From the NCBI RefSeq assembly GCF_003344785.1, contig NZ_QPMK01000010.1:81193-145192 (forward strand): a stretch of DNA of 64,000 bases. The letters are read 5' to 3'. The notes beneath the pieces were generated by a model. That model was not told where the DNA came from. It saw only the letters and a list, made by a program, of their open reading frames with translations, and ran no database searches. The first letter of the stretch is position 1. Every line of letters starts with the position of its first letter. The DNA comes from Thalassococcus profundi. Its GTDB lineage: Bacteria; Pseudomonadota; Alphaproteobacteria; Rhodobacterales; Rhodobacteraceae. Positions 9,264-17,927 of this stretch are shown here, in pieces. The translations under genes were made by a program, and so were the position numbers.

Positions 9264-10250
9264 ATGAAGTACCTAGCAACCACCGCCATCGCTGCATTGA
9301 CCGCGGCGAGCCTGGCATCCGCCGCACAATCCGCGGAACTGCGCCTGTCGCACCAGTGGTCGAATTCGGACGTGCGCCACCAGGTCGCGCAGATCGTCGC
9401 CGACGAAGTCGCCGCCGCCGATGTCGACCTCGACATCCGCATCTTCGGCTCGCAGTCGCTGTTCAAGGCGCGCGAGCAGTACACGCCGCTCAGCCGCGGG
9501 CAACTCGACATGACCGTGCTGCCGCTGAGCTATGCCGGCGGACAGCAGCCCGCCTACAACCTCACGCTGATGCCCGGCCTGGTGAAGAACCACGACCACG
9601 CCGCGCGGCTGGTCGAAAGCCCGTTCATGGACTCGCTCGAAGAGATCATGGCCGGCGATGACGTGATGGTGCTGGTGCACGGATACCTGGCGGGCGGTTT
9701 CGCCGGCAAGGAGGGCTGCATCACCGCGCCCGACGACGTGCAGGGCAAGCAGACCCGCGCCGCCGGCAAGGCGTTCGAGCAGATGCTCGCGGGCGCCGGC
9801 GCCTCGATCGCGTCGATGTCCTCGGCCGAGATCTACAACGCCATGCAGACCGGCGTTCTGGACGCGGCCAACACCTCGTCCTCGAGCTTCGTCAGCTACC
9901 GCATCTACGAGCAGGTGGCCTGCTACACCCCGCCGGGCGATTACGCGCTGTGGTTCATGTACCAGCCGCTCTTGATGAACAAGAGCACCTTCGACGGCCT
10001 GACCGAAGAGCAGCAGGCGGCGCTGATGGCCGCCTCGGAAAAAGCGCAGGCCTTCTATCTCGAAGAGGCCAAGAAGGAAGATGCCGAAAGCCGCACGGTC
10101 TTTGCCGACAACGGCGTGGAGATCGACGACATGACCGCCGAGGAATTCGCCGCCTGGCAGGACATCGCTGCCGAGACGTCCTACAAGGCCTTCGTCGAGG
10201 AAACGCCGAACGGCCAGGAACTGCTCGACATGGCGCTGTCCGTCGAGTGA
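9264..10250 (+). CDS. dctP: TRAP transporter substrate-binding protein (DctP family)
   Basis: The 328-aa protein starts with a Sec signal peptide (MKYLATTAIAALTAASLASAAQSAE) and continues as a DctP periplasmic binding protein (LRLSHQWSNSDVRHQVAQI...). The family's carboxylate-binding arginine is expected in GKQTRAAGKAFEQML. It captures an organic acid and hands it to the DctQM membrane partners encoded immediately downstream. Context with malonyl-CoA synthetase and decarboxylase suggests malonate or a close relative. A GGAGGAGAG ribosome site precedes the chosen ATG; an earlier in-frame start at 9192 would disrupt the signal peptide. Confidence 0.92.
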   Translation: MKYLATTAIAALTAASLASAAQSAELRLSHQWSNSDVRHQVAQIVADEVAAADVDLDIRIFGSQSLFKAREQYTPLSRGQLDMTVLPLSYAGGQQPAYNLTLMPGLVKNHDHAARLVESPFMDSLEEIMAGDDVMVLVHGYLAGGFAGKEGCITAPDDVQGKQTRAAGKAFEQMLAGAGASIASMSSAEIYNAMQTGVLDAANTSSSSFVSYRIYEQVACYTPPGDYALWFMYQPLLMNKSTFDGLTEEQQAALMAASEKAQAFYLEEAKKEDAESRTVFADNGVEIDDMTAEEFAAWQDIAAETSYKAFVEETPNGQELLDMALSVE

Positions 10251-10320
10251 TCCCGCTGCGGGCGCGCCGCGCAAGGCGCGCCCCACCCTGCCCTTACCCA
10301 CAGTCCCGACAGGAGGCCAG

Positions 10321-10899
10321 ATGTCCGGCCCAAGCCCTCAAGGTGCCGCGCGCACCGGTGATAACCCGTTCCTGAAAGCCGTCGCCGCGATCTCGACCCT
10401 GGCGGGCTGGGTGTCCGCCGCGATGATCGTCATCGCGGTCTGCATCGTGTGCCAGATGATCTTTGTGCGCTTCGTGCTGAACGGCTCCACCGTCTGGCAG
10501 ACCGAGGCGGTGATCTACCTGATGATCGCCGCAACGCTGATCGGGCTGCCGTATGTGCAGCGCCTGCGCGGTCACGTGAACGTGGACCTCGTGCCGCTGG
10601 CGCTGCCGATGAAGGCGCGCAAGGTGCTGTGTATCTTCACCCTCGGCCTGTCGGCGCTGATCATCGCGACCATGCTCTTTTATGCCTATGAATTCTGGCA
10701 CTTCGCCTGGGCACGCGGCTGGCGCTCGGACACGGTCTGGGGCGTCATGCTCTGGAAGCCCTACCTGTCTCTGCCCATCGGCCTGGCGCTTCTGCTGCTA
10801 CAGTTGCTGGCCGACCTTTACGCGGTGATCGCCGATATCGACAAACCCTTCGGGATCGAGGCCGAGGGCCTCACCGCCCGCGCCACCGGAGACCTCTGA
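10321..10899 (+). CDS. dctQ: TRAP transporter small permease (DctQ)
   Basis: The 192-aa membrane protein has four predicted hydrophobic segments, at about residues 25-48, 65-80, 100-122 and 140-165, as in DctQ subunits. The central motif VWQTEAVIYLMIAATLIGLPYVQRLRGHVNVDL is characteristic. It scaffolds the DctM permease in the Na+-driven transporter. An AGGAGG ribosome site lies 4 nt before the ATG. Its stop overlaps the dctM start (ATGG within TGATGG), so the two are translationally coupled. Confidence 0.92.
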   Translation: MSGPSPQGAARTGDNPFLKAVAAISTLAGWVSAAMIVIAVCIVCQMIFVRFVLNGSTVWQTEAVIYLMIAATLIGLPYVQRLRGHVNVDLVPLALPMKARKVLCIFTLGLSALIIATMLFYAYEFWHFAWARGWRSDTVWGVMLWKPYLSLPIGLALLLLQLLADLYAVIADIDKPFGIEAEGLTARATGDL

Positions 10900-12215
10900 T
10901 GGACCCGCTCGTTCTTGGCGCCCTGGTCGCCGTCACCACCATTCTCGTGCTCTTTTCAGGCGTGTCCGTGGCCATCGGCCTGCTGATCGTCTCGGCCGGT
11001 TTCCTGATCGTCTTCGACGGGATGCGGTCGCTCGAACTGATGCCGGAAATCCTGTTCGGCAAGCTCGACAATTTCGCGCTTCTGTCGATCCCGATGTTCA
11101 TCATCATGGGGTCGTCCATCGCCTCGACCCGGGCGGGCGCCGACCTTTACGAGGCGCTCGAACGCTGGCTGACCCGGGTGCCGGGCGGGCTTGTGGTGTC
11201 GAACCTCGGCGCCTGCGCGCTCTTTTCGGCGATGTCCGGATCGAGCCCCGCGACCTGCGCCGCCATCGGCAAGATGGGCATCCCCGAGATGCGCAAGCGC
11301 GGCTATCCCGACGGCGTGGCCGCAGGCTCTATCGCCGCCGGCGGCACGCTGGGCATCCTCATTCCGCCCTCGGTCACGATGATCGTCTACGGCATCGCCA
11401 CCGAAACCTCGATCGGACGGCTGTTCCTCGCGGGTGTGTTTCCGGGACTGATGCTCGTGGCGCTGTTCATGGCCTGGTCGATCTACGCCACCTGGCGGGC
11501 CGGAGATGCGGCTGTCCTGACACCGACCGACTACTCCTGGCGGCAGAAATTCGAGATCCTGCCGCGGGTGCTGCCGTTCTTCTTCATCATCCTCGGCGTG
11601 CTCTATGCCATGTACGGCGGCATCGCCACGCCGTCCGAGACCGCCGCCGTCGGTGCCCTGCTCTGCCTGCTGATCGCCATTGTCATCTATCGCATGTGGC
11701 ATCCGCGCGCGCTCTGGGTGGTGCTGCGCGACAGCACGCGGGAATCGGTGATGATCCTCTTCATCATCGCCGCGGCGGGCGTCTTCAGCTACATGCTCAG
11801 CTCGCTCTTCATCACGCAAAGCATCGCGGAATGGATCGGCACACTTGACGTGAACCGCTGGGTGCTGATGGGGGCGATCAACGTCTTCCTGATCATCGCG
11901 GGCTTCTTCCTGCCGCCCGTGGCGGTGATCCTGATGGCTGCGCCGATCCTGCTGCCGATCATCACCACCGCAGGCTTCGACCCGATCTGGTTCGCCGTGG
12001 TGCTGACCATCAACATGGAGATCGGCCTGATCTCGCCGCCGGTGGGTCTGAATCTTTACGTCATCAACGGCATCGCGCCGGACATTTCCCTGCGCACGAT
12101 CCTGACCGGATCCCTGCCCTACGTGGCCTGCATGCTTCTGGCCATCGTGCTGCTTTGCCTGTTCCCGGGCATCGCCACCTGGCTGCCCGATATGGTAATG
12201 GGAGCCGCGCTATGA
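10899..12215 (+). CDS. dctM: TRAP transporter large permease (DctM)
   Basis: This 438-aa polytopic protein is of normal DctM length. It carries family signatures such as SIPMFIIMGSSIASTRAGADLYEALERWL, SGSSPATCAAIGKMGIPEM and NMEIGLISPPVGLNLYVINGIA. It forms the sodium-coupled translocation path, moving the DctP-delivered acid across the inner membrane. Its end overlaps the decarboxylase start by 4 nt (ATGA), tying uptake to catabolism in one operon. Confidence 0.93.
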   Translation: MDPLVLGALVAVTTILVLFSGVSVAIGLLIVSAGFLIVFDGMRSLELMPEILFGKLDNFALLSIPMFIIMGSSIASTRAGADLYEALERWLTRVPGGLVVSNLGACALFSAMSGSSPATCAAIGKMGIPEMRKRGYPDGVAAGSIAAGGTLGILIPPSVTMIVYGIATETSIGRLFLAGVFPGLMLVALFMAWSIYATWRAGDAAVLTPTDYSWRQKFEILPRVLPFFFIILGVLYAMYGGIATPSETAAVGALLCLLIAIVIYRMWHPRALWVVLRDSTRESVMILFIIAAAGVFSYMLSSLFITQSIAEWIGTLDVNRWVLMGAINVFLIIAGFFLPPVAVILMAAPILLPIITTAGFDPIWFAVVLTINMEIGLISPPVGLNLYVINGIAPDISLRTILTGSLPYVACMLLAIVLLCLFPGIATWLPDMVMGAAL

Positions 12216-13450
12216 GTTTTCTGGCCGAACTCATGTCAACCGTCTTCGAACGGCGCTACCGCCGCTCCTCGGCGCGGGACGACCGGCCCATCGAAGAGCT
12301 TTGCACCGATTTGCTGGGCAATTCCGGCGAGGTGTCGGGCGGGGTGCTGGCGCGGCTGATCCTCGACCGCTACGCCAGCCTCGACTGGGAAGACAAACGC
12401 GCCTTCTTCGCCTTTCTCACCGGATCGCAGGGCATCGACGTCGCCACGGTGCGGGCCGCACTCGACAGCTTCGAGGCCGCGCCGGACAAGGCCAGCTACC
12501 GCGCGCTGATGGCCGCCTGCGAGCCCGACCGGCAGGAGTTGGCGCGGCGGCTGAACCAAGTGCCGGGCGCCACGGAACGGCTGGTGGAAATGCGCGCCGA
12601 CCTGCTGGCGATGCTGCCCGAGAACCCCGAATTCGCCATGCTCGACCTCGATTTCCGGCACCTCTTCGCGTCTTGGTTCAACCGCGGTTTTCTGGTGCTG
12701 CGTCCGATCAACTGGGAAACGCCGGCGGAGATCCTTGAAAAGATCATCGCCTACGAGGCGGTGCACGCGATAGACAGCTGGGACGACCTGCGCCGCCGGG
12801 TACAGCCCGAGGACCGACGCTGTTTCGCCTTCTTCCATCCGGCGATGCCCAACGAGCCGCTGATCTTCGTCGAAGTGGCGCTGACCCGCGGCGTGCCCGG
12901 ATCGGTACAGGCGCTGCTGGCCAAGGGTCGCGACGTGCTGGAGGCCGAGAAGGCCGACACAGCGACCTTCTACTCGATCTCCAACTGCCAGTCGGGGCTT
13001 GCGGGAATTTCCTTCGGCAATTCGCTGATCAAGCAGGTGGTGGCGGACCTGTCGCGCGCCCTGCCGAAGCTTTCGACCTTCGTCACCCTGTCGCCGATCC
13101 CGGGACTCACGCGCTGGCTGGCGGCCAACGACCGCAGCCTCGACGGCGCCGACGCCGCCCGCGCCCGGGCGCTTGCGGCGCATTACCTGATCCAGGCCAA
13201 GCGTCCCGATGGCCGCCCCGTCGATCCGGTGGCGCGGTTCCACCTCGGCAACGGCGCCGAGGTGCACAATGTCCATGCCGATGCGGACACCTCCGAGAAC
13301 GGACGCCGCCAGTCCGGCGGGGTGATGGTGAACTACCTCTACGACCGCGCACGCATCACCCAGAACCACGAGAAATTCGCCGCTGACGGAACCATTGCCG
13401 CCTCCTCCGAGGTGCGCAGCCTGGCCGCCATCGCGCTCGAAGACGCCTGA
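12212..13450 (+). CDS. matA: Malonyl-CoA decarboxylase
   Basis: The 412-aa enzyme converts malonyl-CoA to acetyl-CoA and CO2. It has the N-terminal helical domain (to about residue 150) and a C-terminal acetyltransferase-like domain with HPAMPNEPLIFVEVALT, FYSISNCQSGL and LSPIPGLTRWL. These blocks hold the conserved catalytic Ser and His region of the family. The gene is coupled to dctM by an ATGA overlap and is followed 10 bp later by malonyl-CoA synthetase, giving the route malonate to malonyl-CoA to acetyl-CoA. Confidence 0.93.
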   Translation: MSFLAELMSTVFERRYRRSSARDDRPIEELCTDLLGNSGEVSGGVLARLILDRYASLDWEDKRAFFAFLTGSQGIDVATVRAALDSFEAAPDKASYRALMAACEPDRQELARRLNQVPGATERLVEMRADLLAMLPENPEFAMLDLDFRHLFASWFNRGFLVLRPINWETPAEILEKIIAYEAVHAIDSWDDLRRRVQPEDRRCFAFFHPAMPNEPLIFVEVALTRGVPGSVQALLAKGRDVLEAEKADTATFYSISNCQSGLAGISFGNSLIKQVVADLSRALPKLSTFVTLSPIPGLTRWLAANDRSLDGADAARARALAAHYLIQAKRPDGRPVDPVARFHLGNGAEVHNVHADADTSENGRRQSGGVMVNYLYDRARITQNHEKFAADGTIAASSEVRSLAAIALEDA

Positions 13451-13460
13451 GGAGCCGCCC

Positions 13461-14975
13461 ATGGCCAACCCGCTTTACGACACGCTGTTCGGCCGCCACG
13501 CCGGCCGCGACACGCCGTTCCTGCACCTGCCGGACGGCAGCACGCTGACGCACGACGCCTTTCTGCGCATGACCGCGCGCTTCGCGCACCGGCTGACTGG
13601 CCTTGGCCTCGCCCCCGGCGACCGGCTGGCGCTGCAGGTCGAGAAATCGCCCGAGGCGCTGGCGGTCTACGCCGCCTGCGCGCAGGCGGGCGTGGTGTTC
13701 CTGCCGCTCAACACCGGCTACACCGGCGACGAGATCGCCTATTTCGTGGAGAACTCCGGCGCCCGCCTGCTGATCTGTGACGGCGCCCGCGAAGAGGCGC
13801 TGGCCCCGGTCGCGGCAAAGTGCGGTGCACAGATCGGGACGCTGAACGCCGACGGCTCGGGCAGCTTCAGCCGTGGCGCCGCGGATCTGTCGGAAGAGTT
13901 CGCGACGGTCACGCGCGAGGCCGACGACCTTGCGGCCTTCCTCTATACCTCCGGCACCACGGGCCGGTCGAAAGGCGCGATGCTCACCCAGCGCAACCTG
14001 CTGTCGAATGCCGAGACTTTGGCGGACTATTGGCAATTCACCGATGCGGACACGCTGCTGCACGCGCTGCCGATCTTTCACACCCATGGGCTCTTCGTCG
14101 CGACCAACGTGACGCTGGTGGCGGGCGGCGCGCTTATCTTCATGCCGAAGTTCGAGCTCGACCGGATGATCGCCGAGATGCCCCGTGCAACGGCGCTGAT
14201 GGGCGTGCCGACCTTCTACACGCGGCTGCTGTCGGACGACCGCTTCACCGCCGACCTGACCCGGCACATGCGTCTGTTCGTGTCGGGCTCCGCGCCGCTG
14301 CTGGCCGAGACCCACGTGGCGTTCGAAGAGCGCACGGGCCACAAGATCCTCGAACGCTACGGCATGACCGAAACCAACATGAACACCTCGAATCCCTACG
14401 ACGGCGAGCGTCGGGCGGGCACCGTGGGCTTTCCGCTGCCAGGGGTCGAACTCAAGATCACCGACCCGGCCAGTGGCGACGCCCTGCCGCAGGGCGAGAT
14501 CGGCCAGATCGAGGTGCGCGGACCCAACGTTTTCAAGGGCTACTGGCAGATGCCGGAAAAGACCGCCGAAGAACTGCGCGAGGATGGCTTCTTCATCACC
14601 GGCGACCTCGGGCTGATCGACGCGGACGGCTACGTCAGCATTGTTGGGCGCAACAAGGACCTGATCATCTCGGGCGGCTACAACATCTACCCCAAGGAAA
14701 TAGAGGTGCTGCTGGACGACCAGCCCGGAGTGCTGGAATCGGCGGTGATCGGCGTGCCGCATCCGGATTTCGGGGAAACCGTGGTGGGGGTTCTCGTGCC
14801 GAAGGACGGCGAAGGACCCGACGTGGATGCGATTTCTGAGCGGATCACGGCGACGCTGGCGCGCTACAAGCACCCGCGCAAGATCGTGGTGCTGGACGAG
14901 TTGCCGCGCAACACCATGGGCAAGGTGCAAAAGAACGTGCTGCGCGACAGGTTCGCGGATCTTTTCACTGGCTGA
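13461..14975 (+). CDS. matB: Malonyl-CoA synthetase (acyl-CoA ligase family)
   Basis: The 504-aa AMP-forming ligase activates malonate with ATP and CoA. Motifs in order are the P-loop LYTSGTTGRSKGAML at about residues 160-174, the adenylate motif RYGMTETNMNTSNPYDGERRAG, the hinge-region ITGDLGLIDADGYVSIVGRNKD and the C-terminal catalytic lysine in LPRNTMGKVQKNVLRD. NTSNPYDG with the following Arg matches malonyl-CoA synthetases, where Arg contacts the second carboxylate. It is the last gene of the operon; ATG 13461 follows GAGGAGCC. Confidence 0.93.
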   Translation: MANPLYDTLFGRHAGRDTPFLHLPDGSTLTHDAFLRMTARFAHRLTGLGLAPGDRLALQVEKSPEALAVYAACAQAGVVFLPLNTGYTGDEIAYFVENSGARLLICDGAREEALAPVAAKCGAQIGTLNADGSGSFSRGAADLSEEFATVTREADDLAAFLYTSGTTGRSKGAMLTQRNLLSNAETLADYWQFTDADTLLHALPIFHTHGLFVATNVTLVAGGALIFMPKFELDRMIAEMPRATALMGVPTFYTRLLSDDRFTADLTRHMRLFVSGSAPLLAETHVAFEERTGHKILERYGMTETNMNTSNPYDGERRAGTVGFPLPGVELKITDPASGDALPQGEIGQIEVRGPNVFKGYWQMPEKTAEELREDGFFITGDLGLIDADGYVSIVGRNKDLIISGGYNIYPKEIEVLLDDQPGVLESAVIGVPHPDFGETVVGVLVPKDGEGPDVDAISERITATLARYKHPRKIVVLDELPRNTMGKVQKNVLRDRFADLFTG

Positions 14976-15067
14976 CGGGGGACGCGCCAGTTTAGAACGG
15001 TTCCAAACCTTGACGCGCCGGGCCGCTGCGCGCATATGTTGGGCAACCAGAGAAAGGACCGGCGCAG

Positions 15068-15631
15068 ATGTTCATTCAGACCGAATCCACCCCGAACCCG
15101 GCAACGCTCAAGTTTCTGCCGGGCCAGACCGTGCTCGAGATGGGCACCGCCGATTTCCCCTCGGCCGAAGGCGCCGATGCCTCGCCGCTGGCGACGCGGC
15201 TGTTTACCGTGGACGGCGTGAAGGGCGTCTTCTTCGGCACCGACTTCGTCACCGTGACCAAGGGCGACGAGATCGACTGGGATCACGTGAAGCCAGCGAT
15301 CCTGGGCGCCATCATGGAGCATTTCCAGTCCGGCCAGCCGGTGATGAAGGACGATGCGCAGGGCGGTGACGGCCATGCCGAACATTCCGGCGAGGACGCC
15401 GAGATCGTGGGCCAGATCAAGCAGCTGCTCGACAGCCGCGTGCGGCCGGCGGTGGCGCAGGATGGCGGCGACATCACTTTCCACGGCTTCGAACGCGGCG
15501 TGGTCTACCTGCACATGCAGGGGGCCTGCGCGGGCTGCCCGTCCTCGACCCTGACGCTGAAGATGGGGATCGAGAACCTGCTTCGGCACTACATTCCCGA
15601 AGTGACCGAAGTCCGACCGGTCGCGGTCTGA
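15068..15631 (+). CDS. Nfu-type iron-sulfur cluster scaffold/carrier
   Basis: The 187-aa protein has the Nfu N-terminal domain (MFIQTESTPNPATLKFLPG), which ends near residue 90, and a C-terminal NifU domain (IKQLLDSRVRPAVAQDGGDI) with the cluster-binding CxxC in GACAGCPSS. Such carriers deliver Fe-S clusters to target enzymes. It starts 92 bp after matB with its own AGAAAGGA site, so it is probably a separate unit. Confidence 0.93.
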   Translation: MFIQTESTPNPATLKFLPGQTVLEMGTADFPSAEGADASPLATRLFTVDGVKGVFFGTDFVTVTKGDEIDWDHVKPAILGAIMEHFQSGQPVMKDDAQGGDGHAEHSGEDAEIVGQIKQLLDSRVRPAVAQDGGDITFHGFERGVVYLHMQGACAGCPSSTLTLKMGIENLLRHYIPEVTEVRPVAV

Positions 15632-15716
15632 AGTTTGCGGCGAGGAGGGCCCGCAAGGGACCGAGGAGCTGCTCCTCCGCCCTGACGGGCGTCCTCGCAT
15701 CGCCGGCGCCCGCCAC

Positions 15717-16286
15717 ATGTTCCTGATCCTTGCCTTCGACACATCCGGCCCGCATTGCGCCGCAGCCCTCTGGCGCGATGGCGCTCTTCTCGATGCGCGC
15801 GCCGAGGCCATGACGAAGGGCCAGGCCGAGGCGCTAATGCCCATGCTTGAGGCTCTGCTGGCCGACCACGGCGCCGGCTGGCCGGCCGTGACCCGCATCG
15901 GCGTCGGCACCGGTCCCGGCAATTTCACCGGCATCCGCATCGCCGTCTCCGCCGCCCGCGGACTGGCCTTGGCGCTGGAGATTCCCGCCATCGGCGTCAG
16001 CACCTTCGACGCGATCCACCATCTGCACCCGGACGCCCTGGCAGCCGTCCCAGCGCCCCGCGATCACCTTTACGTCAGGCGCGCGGGCGGTGCACCGGAC
16101 TACCGCCACCGCGATACCCTGACCGCCCCCCCGGTGCTGCCCCCGTCTCCGACAGCGCTCGTCACCGCGATGGCGCAGATCGCCGCGACCGCCGGTCCCG
16201 GCCCGGCGCCCGCGCCGCTTTACATCAAGCCCGCCGACGCCGCGCCCTCCCGCGATGCGCCGCCGGTCCTGCTCGATGACGCCTGA
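15717..16286 (+). CDS. tsaB: tRNA t6A biosynthesis protein TsaB
   Basis: The 189-aa protein is a TsaB-type ASKHA fold. It opens with ILAFDTSGPHCAAALW and has the conserved GVGTGPGNFTGIRIAVSAARGLALAL block at about residues 61-86. TsaB partners TsaD and TsaE in making N6-threonylcarbamoyladenosine on ANN-reading tRNAs. It is shorter than the roughly 230-aa E. coli protein in its C-terminal half. Its 3' end overlaps rimI by 11 nt, the usual neighbour. Confidence 0.88.
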   Translation: MFLILAFDTSGPHCAAALWRDGALLDARAEAMTKGQAEALMPMLEALLADHGAGWPAVTRIGVGTGPGNFTGIRIAVSAARGLALALEIPAIGVSTFDAIHHLHPDALAAVPAPRDHLYVRRAGGAPDYRHRDTLTAPPVLPPSPTALVTAMAQIAATAGPGPAPAPLYIKPADAAPSRDAPPVLLDDA

Positions 16287-16689
16287 GGCCCTCGCGGCGC
16301 TGCAGGCCCGCGCCTATACCCACATGGAACCCTGGAATGCGCGGGACTTCGCAGAGCTGCTGGCCCGCCCCACGACGCTGCTTTGCGCCGTGCCGCAGGC
16401 CTTCTGCCTGGGCCAGGTGGTGGTCGACGAAGCCGAGATCCTGGCGCTTGCCGCCGATCCCGCGCACCAGCGGCAGGGTCATGCCAGCGCCGTCCTGACG
16501 CAGTTCCTGCACGCCGCCGTCCGGCTCGGCGTCACCCGCGTGTTCCTCGATGTCGCTGAAACCAACGCCCCGGCCCGCGGCTTTTACGCAGCCCACGGTT
16601 TTGCCGTGACCGGCCGCCGCCGCGGCTACTACCGTCAGGACGCGGGCCCGGCCACGGATGCGCTGCTCATGTCCCGTGCGGTGACCTGA
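16276..16689 (+). CDS. rimI: Ribosomal-protein-alanine N-acetyltransferase RimI-like
   Basis: The 137-aa GNAT protein has the acetyl-CoA loop as AADPAHQRQGHASAVLTQFL and the C-terminal FLDVAETNAPARGFYAAHGFAVTGRRRGYYR, typical of RimI. It acetylates the N-terminus of ribosomal protein S18 in known cases. The start at 16276 lies inside tsaB, implying translational coupling. Confidence 0.87.
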   Translation: MTPEALAALQARAYTHMEPWNARDFAELLARPTTLLCAVPQAFCLGQVVVDEAEILALAADPAHQRQGHASAVLTQFLHAAVRLGVTRVFLDVAETNAPARGFYAAHGFAVTGRRRGYYRQDAGPATDALLMSRAVT

Positions 16690-16739
16690 GGTTAGCTTGA
16701 AGCCCCCGGCAAACCCGCGCCGCAGCGCCGAAAAACCGG

Positions 16740-16769
16740 TTGACCCTTCATGCCACCTGCGGCCTTAAT
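16740..16769 (+). promoter_or_regulatory. Candidate sigma-70 promoter of the BMP operon
   Basis: A TTGACC -35 hexamer at 16740 and a CTTAAT -10 hexamer at 16764 are separated by 18 nt, about 75 bp upstream of the binding-protein gene. Matches to consensus are partial (5/6 and 4/6). Confidence 0.4.
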
Positions 16770-16844
16770 TGCACCTGATCCGAGACGATCAGCCAAAGAG
16801 CGGCAGGCGCGCGGCGCCGTCGCCCATCCAACACCTGGGAGCCT

Positions 16845-17837
16845 ATGATGACCCTCATGCAGAAATTCCTCGGCGCGGCCGCCACTCTGGCCCTGTCGGC
16901 GGGCGCGGCGCTGGCCGAACCTGCGCTGATCTTCGATCTTGGCGGCAAGTTCGACAAGTCCTTCAACGAAGCGGCCTTCAACGGCGCGCAGCGCTGGTCG
17001 CAGGAAAACGGCACGTCTTTCCGCGAGATCGAGCTGCAGTCCGAAGCGCAGCGCGAACAGGCCCTGCGCCGCTTTGCCGAAAACGGCAACAACCCGATCG
17101 TCATGACCGGCTTTGCCTTCGGCAACGTGCTGGGCGAAGTGGCCCCCGACTATCCCGACACCAAGTTCGCGATCATCGACATGGTGGTCGATGCGCCCAA
17201 TGTCCGCTCGGTCGTTTTCAATGAACACGAAGGCAGCTACCTTGTCGGCATGCTTGCGGCGATGGCGTCCGAGACCGGCACCGTCGGCTTCATCGGCGGC
17301 ATGGACATCCCGTTGATCCGCAAGTTCGCCTGCGGCTATGCGCAGGGCGTCAAGGCGGTGAACCCCGATGCCACGGTGATCCAGAACATGACCGGCACCA
17401 CCCCCGCCGCCTGGAACGACCCGGTGAAAGGGTCGGAGCTGACCAAGGCGCAGATCAGCCAGGGCGCCGACGTGGTCTATGCCGCCGCCGGCGGCACCGG
17501 CGTGGGCGTGCTGCAGACCGCCGCCGACGAGGACATCCTGTCGATCGGCGTCGACAGCAACCAGAATTACATGCATCCGGGCCAGGTCCTGACCTCGATG
17601 CTCAAGCGCGTCGACAACGCCGTCTACGACGCCATGGCCGCCGGGCCCGACCTTGAAACCGGCATCAACGTCATGGGCGTCGGCAACGGCGGCGTCGGCT
17701 ATGCGCTGGACGAGCACAACGCGCAGCTGGTCACCAACGACATGCAGAATGCCGTGGACCAGGCCGCCGAACAGATCGCCAGCGGCGACCTGACCGTGCA
17801 CGACTACATGTCCGACAACAGCTGCCCGGTGAACTGA
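16845..17837 (+). CDS. BMP-family ABC transporter substrate-binding protein
   Basis: The 330-aa protein has a signal peptide (MMTLMQKFLGAAATLALSAGAALA) and a BMP-type binding domain: ALIFDLGGKFDKSFNEAAFNGAQRW, GTVGFIGGMDIPLIRKFACGYAQG and YAAAGGTGVGVLQTA. BMP proteins (e.g. PnrA/Med) bind purine nucleosides, and the downstream ATPase and permeases fit that class. Alternative ATG at 16848 fits equally well. It is the first gene of a four-gene importer operon. Confidence 0.92.
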   Translation: MMTLMQKFLGAAATLALSAGAALAEPALIFDLGGKFDKSFNEAAFNGAQRWSQENGTSFREIELQSEAQREQALRRFAENGNNPIVMTGFAFGNVLGEVAPDYPDTKFAIIDMVVDAPNVRSVVFNEHEGSYLVGMLAAMASETGTVGFIGGMDIPLIRKFACGYAQGVKAVNPDATVIQNMTGTTPAAWNDPVKGSELTKAQISQGADVVYAAAGGTGVGVLQTAADEDILSIGVDSNQNYMHPGQVLTSMLKRVDNAVYDAMAAGPDLETGINVMGVGNGGVGYALDEHNAQLVTNDMQNAVDQAAEQIASGDLTVHDYMSDNSCPVN

Positions 17838-17927
17838 GACCGGCATCGCCCCTTCGCAAGGGCCGCGCCACGGCGGTGCGGCCCTTGTCACATCCGGCCC
17901 CATCAAAACGGCCTGACGGAGCACGCC

